Part shown: piece by piece, positions 8,197 through 17,164 of the stretch
Layout of the letters: every line of letters starts with the position of its first letter
Position numbering within the stretch: position 1 is the stretch's first letter
NCBI RefSeq assembly: GCF_000735435.1
Contig: NZ_JMPP01000024.1
Coordinates: 1 to 64,000 of the forward strand
Source: Klebsiella planticola ATCC 33531
GTDB lineage: Bacteria > Pseudomonadota > Gammaproteobacteria > Enterobacterales > Enterobacteriaceae
DNA: 64,000 bases
Direction: 5' to 3'
Translations under genes and position numbers: made by a program
Notes under the pieces: model-generated
What the model was told of the DNA's origin: nothing
What the model saw: only the letters and a program-made list of their open reading frames with translations
Databases searched by the model: none

Positions 8197-9905
8197 GTCC
8201 GGCGCAACAGTGCGGGCTTGCGCTGTGGGCCGCCCTGCTCAGCGCCGTGGTCTGCCTGGGTTTCCTGCCGGTCACCCGACTGGTTTCTGCGCTCGTTCTG
8301 CTGGTGGTGCTGGGGCTTATCCTGGCGTTCTGGTACGCCGCCAGTCGTCGTGCGCAGCATGATGTCATCCTGCGTCTGGATGACCTACCGGAAGCCACTT
8401 ACCGTCAGCCCGTGGTGCTGGTCTGTGGTGATTTGCCGCTGGCATGTATGCAGCAGTCACTGGTGCTCACTGTCACCCAGGGATGCTGGATCCGCGTGGC
8501 AGATCATCAGGATCTGCAGCAGGCAGCCCGCCAGGTACTGTGGCTACGCCCTGACTGGGGGCGTCAGCTGTCGGTGATGGTCAGCGTCTGCCCACAGCAA
8601 CACGATGACAGCGAGCGCCTTACCAGTCGTCTGTTGGCCCTGCGCTGGCAAATCAGCCGGCTGCGTAAAGAAACCGGTCATTCTGTGCCGCTGGTTCTGA
8701 ATGGTCAGGTTGGCAGCGCGATGACGAATGACATGCTCTGGCAGGCGGCTATCCCGGGGGAAGGGGGGAGGGTCTGGCGTGAATCTTCAGCGCCGGGCTC
8801 CATTGCAGCCTGGGTTGCCACCGGTGGTGCTATGGCGATGCAGCAACAGGTGCTGATGAACAGCCTGATGAGCTGGTTCCATCAGCACGTCAAAGCCGTG
8901 TTTATGGATGAAAACCCCGATGTTCCCGTCATTGCACCTGTTGCGGTGCTGTGGGGAATGGGGCCGATTCTTGCCGGAAGTCTGGCCACATCGGCCTGGA
9001 CGGCGTGGCTTTCCCGCCACACTGCGATGCAGCAGGTTGCGGGCTGGCAGCCGGTGGGAACGGACAGTACGGTTATCTCCCCGTTGCCGGATTTTATCCT
9101 GCCGCTGCTGCCTGAAGGGCGAGGCCTGACGCCGCGTGGGCGAGCCTTCCGTTATTCGCTCGGGATCTTCACGCTGGCGGTCATTGCTGCGCTGCTCAGC
9201 AGTGGCTGGAACAATCACCAGCTGCTGCAGCGTGTGAGCTTCGATATTGCCCGCTATGACCGTATCCCGATGCATGATTTCGGACCAAAAGCCGACGCCG
9301 TTACCGTCCTGCGTGACGATGCGGAACAGCTGGATGGCTGGGTGCGCAATGGCGTACCGGCCCGGATGAGCTTCGGTCTGTATCAGGGTGAGCGTCTGCG
9401 AATGCCTGTGCTGGATGCGATCCGCTCCTGGGTGCCCCCGCCCCCGCCGCCTGAACCGCAGCCGAAATCCAAACCGGTAACGAAAATTGCGCGCCTCGAC
9501 AGCATGTCGCTGTTCGACTCCGGGCAGTCCGTGTTGAAACCCGGCTCGACCAAGCTGCTGGTCAACTCGCTGGTCGGCATTAAGGCAAAGCCGGGCTGGC
9601 TGATTGTGGTCGCCGGCTACACGGATAACACCGGCACTTCGCAACTGAACCAGAGGCTTTCTCAGAAACGTGCCGAAGCCGTGCGCGACTGGATGCGCGA
9701 TACCGGCGACGTGCCGGAAAGCTGTTTTGCAGTGCAGGGCTATGGCGCAAGCCGTCCTGCTGCAACCAACGACACTCCGGAGGGCCGTGCGCTCAACCGC
9801 CGTGTCGAAATCAGTCTGGTACCGCAGGCCAGTGCCTGTCAGATACCTGGCAAAACCCCGGCGTCATCGCAGGATGATGGCGCATCACTACACAATGGAG
9901 AGTAA
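8193..9905 (+). CDS. T6SS-associated OmpA-family peptidoglycan-binding membrane protein
   Basis: A 570-residue protein starting at the ATG that overlaps the tssL stop; the frame is open upstream to 8058 but those codons overlap tssL. Two hydrophobic helices lie at about residues 8-50, further hydrophobic segments at roughly 245-275 (VAVLWGMGPILAGSLA) and 320-340 (YSLGIFTLAVIAALLSS), then a proline linker (VPPPPPPEPQP) and a C-terminal OmpA-like domain. That domain shows GYTDNTG and NQRLSQKRAEAVRDWM, including the Asp and Arg that bind diaminopimelate in the family. Its role is probably to anchor the TssLM complex to the cell wall, as TagL or evolved TssL proteins do. The large middle domain is not one I can name. 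Confidence 0.88.
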   Translation: MSPAQQCGLALWAALLSAVVCLGFLPVTRLVSALVLLVVLGLILAFWYAASRRAQHDVILRLDDLPEATYRQPVVLVCGDLPLACMQQSLVLTVTQGCWIRVADHQDLQQAARQVLWLRPDWGRQLSVMVSVCPQQHDDSERLTSRLLALRWQISRLRKETGHSVPLVLNGQVGSAMTNDMLWQAAIPGEGGRVWRESSAPGSIAAWVATGGAMAMQQQVLMNSLMSWFHQHVKAVFMDENPDVPVIAPVAVLWGMGPILAGSLATSAWTAWLSRHTAMQQVAGWQPVGTDSTVISPLPDFILPLLPEGRGLTPRGRAFRYSLGIFTLAVIAALLSSGWNNHQLLQRVSFDIARYDRIPMHDFGPKADAVTVLRDDAEQLDGWVRNGVPARMSFGLYQGERLRMPVLDAIRSWVPPPPPPEPQPKSKPVTKIARLDSMSLFDSGQSVLKPGSTKLLVNSLVGIKAKPGWLIVVAGYTDNTGTSQLNQRLSQKRAEAVRDWMRDTGDVPESCFAVQGYGASRPAATNDTPEGRALNRRVEISLVPQASACQIPGKTPASSQDDGASLHNGE

Positions 9906-9909
9906 TTCC

Positions 9910-10401
9910 ATGGCAATTCCTGTTTATCTTTGGCTGAAAGACGACGGCGGCGCGGACATTAAAGGGTCTGTGGACGTTCAGGATCGCGAAGGCAGCATCG
10001 AAGTGGTGGCGCAGCAGCATAACCTGTACATCCCGACCGATAACAACACCGGCAAACTGACGGGTACCCGTATCCACACGCCGTTCCTGTTCACCAAGGA
10101 AATCGATTCGTCCAGCCCGTATCTGTACAAGGCGGTGACCACCGGTCAGACCCTCAAGTCTGCGGAATTCAAGTGGTACAAAATCAACGACGCAGGCCAG
10201 GAAGTGGAGTACTTCAACACCAGACTCGAAAACGTAAAAGTGGTGAAAGTGAACCCGGTGATGCACGACATCAAGGATCCCTCTTTCGAGAAACACAACC
10301 ACCTTGAGCAGATTGAGCTGCGTTACGAAAAAATCACCTGGACCTACAAAGACGGCAACATCATTCATTCCGATTCGTGGAACGAACGCGCCACCGCCTA
10401 A
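9910..10401 (+). CDS. hcp: T6SS tube protein Hcp (TssD)
   Basis: A 163-residue Hcp. Typical features: MAIPVYLWLKDDGGADIKGS at the N-terminus, GTRIHTPFLFTKEIDSSSPY and HNHLEQIELRYEKITWTY. It forms hexameric rings that stack into the expelled inner tube and can carry small effectors. A GGAGAG ribosome site precedes the ATG at 9910. The gene is followed at once by a palindromic repeat and an intrinsic terminator, which would favour high hcp expression relative to the genes downstream. Confidence 0.96.
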   Translation: MAIPVYLWLKDDGGADIKGSVDVQDREGSIEVVAQQHNLYIPTDNNTGKLTGTRIHTPFLFTKEIDSSSPYLYKAVTTGQTLKSAEFKWYKINDAGQEVEYFNTRLENVKVVKVNPVMHDIKDPSFEKHNHLEQIELRYEKITWTYKDGNIIHSDSWNERATA

Positions 10402-10528
10402 GTTACTCGTCATATTTCGCGCGGTAACGGTGTTGGCTGCGTTCGCTCACCCCGGTCACTTACCGCTGTAAGCTCCCGGGGATTCGCGAACTTGCCGCCT
10501 TGTTACTGCACGAACTATTTAGAGTAAC
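10402..10528. repeat. 127-bp MITE-like palindromic repeat after hcp
   Basis: The element starts with GTTACTC and ends with GAGTAAC, a perfect 7-bp terminal inverted repeat, and continues inward as an imperfect palindrome (GGTAAC/GTAAC, GTTCGCTCACCCCGG against CCGGGGATTCGCGAAC) with its centre near 10464. It starts on the base after the hcp stop codon. I believe a related intergenic repeat with the TTGGCTGCGTTCGCTCA core is scattered through Klebsiella, Serratia and Yersinia genomes, but this is from memory. It has no ORF. As RNA it would fold into a long hairpin and could stabilise the hcp transcript. Confidence 0.65.
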
Positions 10529-10536
10529 CACTCAGA

Positions 10537-10564
10537 CGGACAGTCCTCTCTGTCCGCTTTTTTT
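10537..10564 (+). terminator. Intrinsic terminator between hcp and clpV
   Basis: CGGACAG (10537-10543), loop TCCTCT, CTGTCCG (10550-10556), one C and then seven T residues. This is a standard rho-independent terminator. It should reduce read-through from hcp into clpV, so the downstream half of the cluster may need its own promoter or only partial termination. A second inverted repeat follows (CTTTGCT 10567-10573 with AGCAAAG 10598-10604). The rest of the gap to 10703 holds no gene. Confidence 0.75.
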
Positions 10565-10703
10565 GTCTTTGCTGAGCGTCTGCCCACGCGGGCGTTGAGC
10601 AAAGAACCCACAATCTGCCAGCCGACCGGATGCGCTTTGGTCCCCTTCACGGGAAACAGCGAGGGGCGGTAGCGTGTCCAGGAACCGACAAAGAGAGAGA
10701 CTC

Positions 10704-13358
10704 ATGGAAAATCCAGCCATCCTGCTGCGACGTCTGAACCCTTACTGTGCCCGTGCGATGGAAGGGGCGGCCTCGCTCTGCCAGAGCCGCGCGCATGCGG
10801 AAATTCTTCCGGAGCACTGGTTGTTGAAACTGCTGGAGCAGGGGGAAGGCGATCTCACGGTGCTGGCCCGTCGCTACGAATGGGATATGGACAGCATCTG
10901 GCAGGATTTGCTCGGCTGGCTGGATAAACAACCGCGCTCAGTGCGCCACCGACCGCGGCTCTCGGAAAACATCCAGACGCTGATGCAGGAAGCCTGGCTG
11001 ATTGCCTCCCTTAATGGAGAAGAGCAAATCCGTAGCCTCCATTTGCTGATGGCGCTGGTCGGTAAGCCAAAACTGGCCCACTGTGACGGACTGTGGCCAC
11101 TGCTGACGATGGGTCAGAGTCAGTTGGTGCGCCTGCGTCCATTGCTTGATGCACAGTCTGATGAACGTCCCGAAGTACAGCAGGAAGCTGAACTGGCGCA
11201 GAGCCATGGCGGGGGAGTGGCGTTTGTCGGGCGCCCGGTTGGAGCTGAAGTGCAAGAGAGCGAGCTCAGCCCGGCATTACAAAACGCGCTGGATAAGTTC
11301 ACCCTCGACGTCACCGCCAAAGCGAAGGAAGGCAAAATCGACCCGGTGTTTGGCCGTGATACGGAAATCCGCCAGATGGTGGACATTCTCTCGCGTCGCC
11401 GTAAAAACAACCCGATCCTGGTCGGTGAGCCAGGCGTGGGGAAAACCGCGCTGGTGGAAGGTCTCGCACTCAGAATCGCCGAAGGCAATGTACCGGAATC
11501 GCTCAAACCTGTTGTTCTACGCACGCTTGACCTCGGCCTGCTGCAGGCGGGCGCCGGCGTGAAGGGCGAATTTGAACAGCGCCTGAAAAACGTCATCGAT
11601 GCCGTGCAACAGTCATCCACACCGGTTCTGCTGTTTATCGATGAGGCGCATACCATCATTGGTGCCGGTAATCAGGCCGGGGGCGCAGACGCCGCCAACC
11701 TGCTGAAACCGGCGCTGGCGCGAGGCGAACTGCGCACCATCGCCGCGACCACCTGGTCCGAATACAAGCAGTACTTCGAACGCGATGCTGCCCTGGAGCG
11801 TCGCTTCCAGATGGTGAAGGTGGACGAGCCGGATGATGGCACGGCGTGTCTGATGCTGCGTGGTCTGAAATCCCGCTATGCTGAGCACCACAACGTGCAC
11901 ATTACCGATGATGCCGTGCGAGCTGCCGTCACGCTTTCTCGCCGTTATCTGACGGGCCGTCAGTTGCCGGACAAGGCCGTTGACCTCCTCGACACTGCCA
12001 GCGCCCGCGTGCGCATGAGCCTCGATACCGTCCCGGAACCGCTGACCCGCATCCGCTCACAGATTACCGCTCTGGAAATGGAGAAGCAGGCGCTGCTGGA
12101 GGATATCGCGCTTGGCAATCAGAGCCACGGTAAACGCCTGAGCGCCATTGAGCAGGAAGAGAACGACCTCATCGTTGCGCTCGACGAGCTGGAAACCCAG
12201 TACGGTCAGGAGCTGAAACTCACCGAACAACTGCTGGAAAGCCGCCAGGATATCTCCCGTCAGAGTGAGACTCACACGCTGCAACAGGAGCTGAACGGCA
12301 TGCAGGGCAGCCACCCATTGCTCTGCGTTGATGTGGATGTGCGTACCGTTGCAACGGTGATTGCTGACTGGACGGGCGTACCGCTGTCCTCGCTGATGAA
12401 AGACGAGCAGACCGGGCTGCTGACCCTGGAAAATGAAATCGACAAACGTGTGGTCGGACAGGATGTGGCGCTGACTGCCATCGCGCAACGCCTGCGTGCC
12501 GCCAAAACCGGACTCACCTCCGAGAATGGCCCGCAGGGCGTGTTCCTGCTGGTTGGCCCGAGCGGCGTGGGGAAAACCGAAACCGCGCTGGCGCTGGCGG
12601 ACGTGATGTACGGCGGGGAAAAATCGCTGATTACCATCAATCTGTCGGAATACCAGGAGCCGCACACCGTTTCTCAACTGAAGGGTTCACCTCCGGGTTA
12701 CGTCGGTTACGGGCAGGGCGGGATCCTCACCGAAGCCGTGCGCAAGCGCCCGTACAGCGTGGTGCTGCTCGATGAAGTGGAAAAAGCCCACCGTGATGTG
12801 ATGAATCTGTTCTATCAGGTATTCGATCGCGGCTTTATGCGCGACGGCGAAGGTCGAGAAATCGACTTCCGCAACACGGTTATTCTGATGACCTCCAACC
12901 TCGGCAGCGACTCTCTGATGCAGCTTCTGGACGAACAACCGGAAGCCAGCGAGGGCGACCTGCACGAACTGCTGCGCCCGATCCTGCGCGATCATTTTCA
13001 GCCCGCGCTACTCGCCCGCTTCCAGACCGTAATTTTCCGGCCTTTGGCTGAAACCGCCATGCGCACTATCGTGGAAATGAAGCTCGCCCTGGTCAGTAAA
13101 CGCTTGCACCGCCACTACGGCCTGATCACCTGTATCGATGACCGCTTGTACGACGTATTGACCGCCGCCTGCCTGCTTCCGGATACCGGTGCGCGTAACG
13201 TGGAGAGCTTACTCAATCAGCAAATCCTGCCTGTACTGAGCCAGCAGCTGTTGACCTATATGGCTGCAAAACAGAAGCCGCAATTCCTGACGCTCGGCTG
13301 GAGCGAGGATGAGGGGATCTCACTGGATTTCAACCGCACTGAAGGAGTGAACGCATGA
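10704..13358 (+). CDS. clpV: T6SS sheath-recycling AAA+ ATPase ClpV (TssH)
   Basis: An 884-residue ClpB-like ATPase. An N-terminal Clp_N-type domain (about 1-160) is followed by AAA1 with Walker A GEPGVGKT and Walker B LFIDEAH, a coiled-coil middle domain (about 430-520, [20 protein letters not shown]), then AAA2 with Walker A GPSGVGKT and Walker [12 protein letters not shown], and the D2 small domain. It disassembles contracted TssBC sheaths. The ATG at 10704 has a GAGAG ribosome site; a GTG at 10674 would add 10 residues not expected in the family. Its stop overlaps the vgrG start (ATGA). Confidence 0.95.
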   Translation: MENPAILLRRLNPYCARAMEGAASLCQSRAHAEILPEHWLLKLLEQGEGDLTVLARRYEWDMDSIWQDLLGWLDKQPRSVRHRPRLSENIQTLMQEAWLIASLNGEEQIRSLHLLMALVGKPKLAHCDGLWPLLTMGQSQLVRLRPLLDAQSDERPEVQQEAELAQSHGGGVAFVGRPVGAEVQESELSPALQNALDKFTLDVTAKAKEGKIDPVFGRDTEIRQMVDILSRRRKNNPILVGEPGVGKTALVEGLALRIAEGNVPESLKPVVLRTLDLGLLQAGAGVKGEFEQRLKNVIDAVQQSSTPVLLFIDEAHTIIGAGNQAGGADAANLLKPALARGELRTIAATTWSEYKQYFERDAALERRFQMVKVDEPDDGTACLMLRGLKSRYAEHHNVHITDDAVRAAVTLSRRYLTGRQLPDKAVDLLDTASARVRMSLDTVPEPLTRIRSQITALEMEKQALLEDIALGNQSHGKRLSAIEQEENDLIVALDELETQYGQELKLTEQLLESRQDISRQSETHTLQQELNGMQGSHPLLCVDVDVRTVATVIADWTGVPLSSLMKDEQTGLLTLENEIDKRVVGQDVALTAIAQRLRAAKTGLTSENGPQGVFLLVGPSGVGKTETALALADVMYGGEKSLITINLSEYQEPHTVSQLKGSPPGYVGYGQGGILTEAVRKRPYSVVLLDEVEKAHRDVMNLFYQVFDRGFMRDGEGREIDFRNTVILMTSNLGSDSLMQLLDEQPEASEGDLHELLRPILRDHFQPALLARFQTVIFRPLAETAMRTIVEMKLALVSKRLHRHYGLITCIDDRLYDVLTAACLLPDTGARNVESLLNQQILPVLSQQLLTYMAAKQKPQFLTLGWSEDEGISLDFNRTEGVNA

Positions 13359-15733
13359 GCAACCATCCCCCGATAAGATTCAGCCACAACCACCACTGGC
13401 TTTCGGTGAAGGGGTGTGAAGCCGAGCTTGATGTGCTGGCATTTGAAGGCAACGAAGCCCTGAGTAAACCGTTCAGCTACCGCATTGAATTTACCAGTGG
13501 CGACCATGCCATCAGTAAAGAGATGATGCTGATGAAGCCCGCCTCCCTGACGCTGCAGGCCCCGGTTGATCAGGGTTACGGCAGTAAAATGCAGCAGCCG
13601 GTGCGGGTGATTCAGGGAGTGGTGACGGGCTTTGAACGCTTCGGCACCTCAAAAGATGAAACCCATTACGCCCTGACGCTGCAGCCGCGCCTGGCGCTGC
13701 TTGACCGTTCGCACCAGAATGCCATTTATCAGGATATGTCAGTGCCGCAAATCGTGGAAAAAATCCTGCGCGAGCGCCACGGCATGCGCGGTCAGGATTT
13801 TCTGTTCTCGCTTGCAAAAGAGTACCCGCGACGTGAGCAGGTGATGCAGTACGGCGAGGACGACCTGCGCTTTATCTCCCGCCTGCTGAGCGAAGTCGGT
13901 ATCTGGTTCCGCTTTACCACCGATACCCGCCTGAACATCGACGTGGTGGAGTTTTACGACGGTCAGCAGGGGTATGGAAAAGGCCTGACCCTGCCATCGG
14001 TGCCACCGTCAGGCCAGCACTCGCAGGGTGTGGACGCGGTGTGGGGAATGGAGAGCCATCATAACGTGGTGCAGAAGCAGGTCAGCACCCGTGATTACAA
14101 CTACCGCCAGGCGACGGAAGACATGAACACCCAGGTGGATGCGACCCGCGGGGATGCCACCACCTACGGTGATGCCTATCACTATGCCGATAACTACCTG
14201 ACACCGGGAAGTCACCATGACCGCAATCCGGCCCCGGAGTCCGGGGCGTTTTACGCCCGCATTCGTCATGAGCGTTACCTGAATGGCCAGACGCAGACCC
14301 GTGCCATCACCAGCTGCCCGACCCTCTCGCCGGGTCAGGTACTGAAAGTCACCGGCGGCTACGAAGTGGCCGACGTGTTTGCTCATGGCGTGGTTATCAC
14401 AGCCCTGCGCACGCATGCCCGCCGCGATAAGGACCTGGCGGTTGATTTTGACGGGATCCCGGACAGCACTGATTTCAGTTTCCGTCCTGAGCCTGGCTCA
14501 CGCCCGGTGATGGCCGGTACCTTACCGGCCCGCGTCACCAGTACCACCGAAAACGACACCTACGGCCATATCGATAAAGACGGCCGTTACCGGGTCAACA
14601 TGCTGTTTGATCGTGATAACCGGGAGACCGGGTTCGAGAGCCTGTGGGTGCGCCAGTCACGCCAATATGCAGGAGATACCTACGGTCTGCACCTGCCGCT
14701 GCTGGCGGGCACCGAAGTGGCGATTGGCTTTGAGGACGGTAACCCGGACAGACCGTACATTTCCGGCGTGCTACACGACTCGGCCCACGGCGATCACGTT
14801 ACCATCCGCAACTACAAACGTAACGTCCTGCGCACCCCGGCGAACAACAAAATCCGCCTCGACGATGAACGCGGGAAAGAGCATATCAAGGTCAGCACGG
14901 AGTACGGCGGCAAGAGCCAGCTGAATCTCGGGCACCTGGTCGACAGCGAAAAACAACAGCGCGGTGAGGGTTTTGAACTCAGAACCGACAGCTGGGGCGC
15001 CATCCGTGCGCAGAAGGGCATCTTCATCAGCGCGGACGGGCAGGCGAAGGCACAGGGGGTGATGCTGGACATGCAGCCAGCCATTAGTCTGCTAAAAGGG
15101 GCGCTGAATCAGGTAACCGGATGGGGGACTATTACGCAGACTCACCACAACGTTACCCCTGATGTTGAGCCATTAAGAGCATTTGTTTCCGGTGCCAGTG
15201 AGCTTAAAGAGCCTGCGTTGCTGCTGTCTTCACCGAAAGGTATTGCCGCCGTCACGCCCGAAACGACCCTGATGCACAGCGGGAAAGGGCTGTACCTGCA
15301 GAGCCTGGGGGAAGTCAATATCACCGCAGCACAGCGCTATTCGGTGAACGCGAGCCAGGCGGTCTCGTTACTTGCCCAACAAGAAGGGATGCGACTGGTA
15401 TCCGCCCAGGGTTCGCTGGAGATTGAGTCACATAGCGATGTGCTGTCGCTAACTTCCCTGAAAGATGTCACCGTCCAGTCAACACAGGGGCACCTGCAGT
15501 TGACAGCTAAAAATGGCATCACTCTGGGCTGTGGCGGGGCTTATATTCGTCTTACGCCACAGGGAGAGGTGCACATTCACGGGCCGGGATTAATCAGTCT
15601 CAAAGGCCTGCACGATTTGCAGGGGCCAGCCAGCGAGGATTTTCCTCTGCCAGAACTGCCGGCATCAGTATGTAAAGAGTGCCTTAAAAAAGCCCAGGAA
15701 CTGGCGCAGGGCTTTGTCCCCAGGGAGGCATAA
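13355..15733 (+). CDS. vgrG: T6SS spike protein VgrG (TssI)
   Basis: A 792-residue VgrG. The N-terminal gp27-like part contains FSYRIEFTSGD-type and GVVTGFERFG motifs; the gp5-like OB-fold region has YGHIDKDGRYRVNMLFDRDN and ESLWVRQSRQYAGDTYGLHLPLLAGTEVAIGFEDGNPDRPYISG-type sequence; the C-terminal beta-helix (DUF2345-type) follows. The final 40 residues (ending CKECLKKAQELAQGF) are a short charged tail, not a toxin domain, so this is a structural carrier VgrG. The next gene, a DUF4123 adaptor, starts directly after its stop, which suggests the tail or beta-helix recruits cargo through that adaptor. Confidence 0.95.
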   Translation: MSNHPPIRFSHNHHWLSVKGCEAELDVLAFEGNEALSKPFSYRIEFTSGDHAISKEMMLMKPASLTLQAPVDQGYGSKMQQPVRVIQGVVTGFERFGTSKDETHYALTLQPRLALLDRSHQNAIYQDMSVPQIVEKILRERHGMRGQDFLFSLAKEYPRREQVMQYGEDDLRFISRLLSEVGIWFRFTTDTRLNIDVVEFYDGQQGYGKGLTLPSVPPSGQHSQGVDAVWGMESHHNVVQKQVSTRDYNYRQATEDMNTQVDATRGDATTYGDAYHYADNYLTPGSHHDRNPAPESGAFYARIRHERYLNGQTQTRAITSCPTLSPGQVLKVTGGYEVADVFAHGVVITALRTHARRDKDLAVDFDGIPDSTDFSFRPEPGSRPVMAGTLPARVTSTTENDTYGHIDKDGRYRVNMLFDRDNRETGFESLWVRQSRQYAGDTYGLHLPLLAGTEVAIGFEDGNPDRPYISGVLHDSAHGDHVTIRNYKRNVLRTPANNKIRLDDERGKEHIKVSTEYGGKSQLNLGHLVDSEKQQRGEGFELRTDSWGAIRAQKGIFISADGQAKAQGVMLDMQPAISLLKGALNQVTGWGTITQTHHNVTPDVEPLRAFVSGASELKEPALLLSSPKGIAAVTPETTLMHSGKGLYLQSLGEVNITAAQRYSVNASQAVSLLAQQEGMRLVSAQGSLEIESHSDVLSLTSLKDVTVQSTQGHLQLTAKNGITLGCGGAYIRLTPQGEVHIHGPGLISLKGLHDLQGPASEDFPLPELPASVCKECLKKAQELAQGFVPREA

Positions 15734-16486
15734 ATGACTGCACAATGGATTGAAGAAGTCGCTGTTACCTGCCGGACATTCGGAACTGATTATCTTGATA
15801 TTATCGTTGATCAGGCTGGGCTGAATTTCAGCGTTATTCCGGCCCTGAACGCACTGTCGGTGGAGTGGCAGTCACTTTATCACGGGCTTCCGGAGGCGTT
15901 CATCGTCGATGATGCTCCGTTGGTTGCACGCATTACGCTTGATGATCTTCAGCAGATGCAGTGGCTGAAGGACATGAGTCAGCAAGTTGTCGTCCAGGCT
16001 CCGTTGCTGCTGTTGTGTTCACACTGGCCTTTTTCTGCCCTGTCTGGCTGGCTCACACAGTGTATGGATATTCTGCAGGAAGGGCGGAGCGGGATTTTAC
16101 GTTTTTACGATACGCGGATTCTCCCCCTGCTTTTTACGCACGTTCTTAGCGAGGAACAGCAAAAGCCTTTGTTGCGTCCTGTACTGTTCTGGGCATGGCA
16201 GGATATGGATGGTAACGCCAGAGGTATAAAAGGTAGCGGTACGCCCCAGACTCGCGATGAAAAACCTCACAAAATCAACCTCAGCGATCGCCAGCTTGAG
16301 CATCTGATGTGTGTCTGTGATGTCATGGCCCTCTTGTCGCACCGAGCACCGCCAGCGGGCAGGTATGCATCACAACAGGCGCTTTTTTCTGATTGTTACC
16401 AGGGCATGGTGGAGGCAACCAACCACGGCATTATTCTGGATGAAGCTCGCGAGGCCTGGGTCATGAAAAAGTGGCTTGCCGCATAA
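15734..16486 (+). CDS. DUF4123 T6SS effector-loading adaptor (Tap/TEC type)
   Basis: A 250-residue protein whose N-terminal half fits the DUF4123 adaptor family (repeated aromatic/acidic pattern, LYHGLPEAFIVDDAPLVARI, PLLLLCSHWPFSALSGWL, LRFYDTRILPLLF). These cytoplasmic chaperones attach a specific effector to VgrG and are not themselves secreted. The ATG follows the vgrG TAA without a gap. From gene order the most probable cargo is the Tle1-like lipase encoded 1.2 kb downstream. No catalytic motif is seen. Confidence 0.8.
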   Translation: MTAQWIEEVAVTCRTFGTDYLDIIVDQAGLNFSVIPALNALSVEWQSLYHGLPEAFIVDDAPLVARITLDDLQQMQWLKDMSQQVVVQAPLLLLCSHWPFSALSGWLTQCMDILQEGRSGILRFYDTRILPLLFTHVLSEEQQKPLLRPVLFWAWQDMDGNARGIKGSGTPQTRDEKPHKINLSDRQLEHLMCVCDVMALLSHRAPPAGRYASQQALFSDCYQGMVEATNHGIILDEAREAWVMKKWLAA

Positions 16487-16507
16487 GTAAGATCCTGATG
16501 GTGAAAA

Positions 16508-16549
16508 GAAACCGATTTAGCCTGGGTACCGCCGCCGTTTCCCCTTTAG
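16508..16549 (+). pseudogene. Stub of the Tle1 gene 5' end, copy 1
   Basis: These bases read ETDLAWVPPPFPL and then a TAG stop. The first 12 codons match codons 6-17 of the Tle1-like gene at 17683 with only two silent changes (GTA for GTG, TTT for TTC). The first five codons of that gene are missing. It sits just upstream of the first lipoprotein gene and is a dead remnant left by tandem duplication. Confidence 0.8.
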
Positions 16550-16573
16550 TCCCGCCTCTGCAAGGAAAGTCAG

Positions 16574-17098
16574 ATGAAACATTCACAGTTAAGCCCGCTG
16601 CTGGCTGGGCTGCTGCTGTTAACCGGCTGCTCACAGCCCGCTGCTCAGGCCGGAGGCGGCGGAACCATTGACGCCATCAACCACACCCGATGGGCAATTA
16701 ACCATTTCAGTGTCGATAACCAGTCGGGCATCGACATTATTGGTCCGTTCCAGGGAGGCGGTGGCGGCTGCTGCTACAGCGTGCCCGCCCGCTGGACGCC
16801 GGGTATGACGGTACGTATTGACTGGGAAAGTGGGGAGGCATCGACAGAAGGTTTCCCGGGATTTACTGATTACGAAAAATATAAAGCCTGGGAGAAAAAG
16901 ATGAGCGCCCAGAACCGTCAGCACAGCAAAACCGTCCCGGTTCCTGACTATAACGGCCAGGATGTCTGCGGCATCACGGTGCACTTTTTGCCCTGTGATG
17001 ACGTGAAGGTGACGACCAGTTGCTACACCTACAGCAGTCCGTCTTACCCGATAAAAGAGCCCATCAGGATGAAGGAGCCTAAAGTATGTCCGAAATAA
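16574..17098 (+). CDS. DUF3304-like lipoprotein, copy 1 (candidate Tle1 immunity protein)
   Basis: A 174-residue lipoprotein: signal peptide with lipobox LLTGC (Cys19), then a glycine-rich stretch and a domain containing INHTRWAINHFSVDNQSG, FQGGGGGCCYSVPARW and six or more cysteines. The layout fits the DUF3304 family, often found beside T6SS lipase genes. A periplasmic lipoprotein next to a phospholipase effector is the usual arrangement for Tle immunity, so it probably neutralises the Tle1-like toxin; this is inference. Ribosome site AAGGAAAG precedes the ATG. It is nearly identical to the next gene. Its last 13 bp overlap a dead copy of the Tle1 start. Confidence 0.8.
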   Translation: MKHSQLSPLLAGLLLLTGCSQPAAQAGGGGTIDAINHTRWAINHFSVDNQSGIDIIGPFQGGGGGCCYSVPARWTPGMTVRIDWESGEASTEGFPGFTDYEKYKAWEKKMSAQNRQHSKTVPVPDYNGQDVCGITVHFLPCDDVKVTTSCYTYSSPSYPIKEPIRMKEPKVCPK

Positions 17099-17118
17099 CG
17101 GAAACCGATTTAGCCTGA
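17086..17118 (+). pseudogene. Stub of the Tle1 gene 5' end, copy 2
   Basis: The reading frame MSEITETDLA starts at 17086, overlaps the end of the first lipoprotein gene by 13 bp exactly as the intact Tle1 gene overlaps the second, and stops at TGA where the real gene has TGG (Trp11). After this point similarity is lost until the next lipoprotein gene. It is a remnant of the effector start, produced by tandem duplication of the effector-immunity junction. Confidence 0.85.
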
Positions 17119-17164
17119 CCCTCTCCGCTTCTTCTTTAACTCCCTCTTCTGCAAGGAAAGTCAG

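Noticed and set aside
8787-9644. 285-codon minus-strand open frame opposite the OmpA-like gene
   Set aside because: Antisense of a gene with clear OmpA-domain coding; its product is Arg/Gln/His-rich without a fold.
12057-12677. 206-codon minus-strand open frame opposite clpV
   Set aside because: Lies inside the ClpV coiled-coil and second ATPase domain on the other strand; no independent support.
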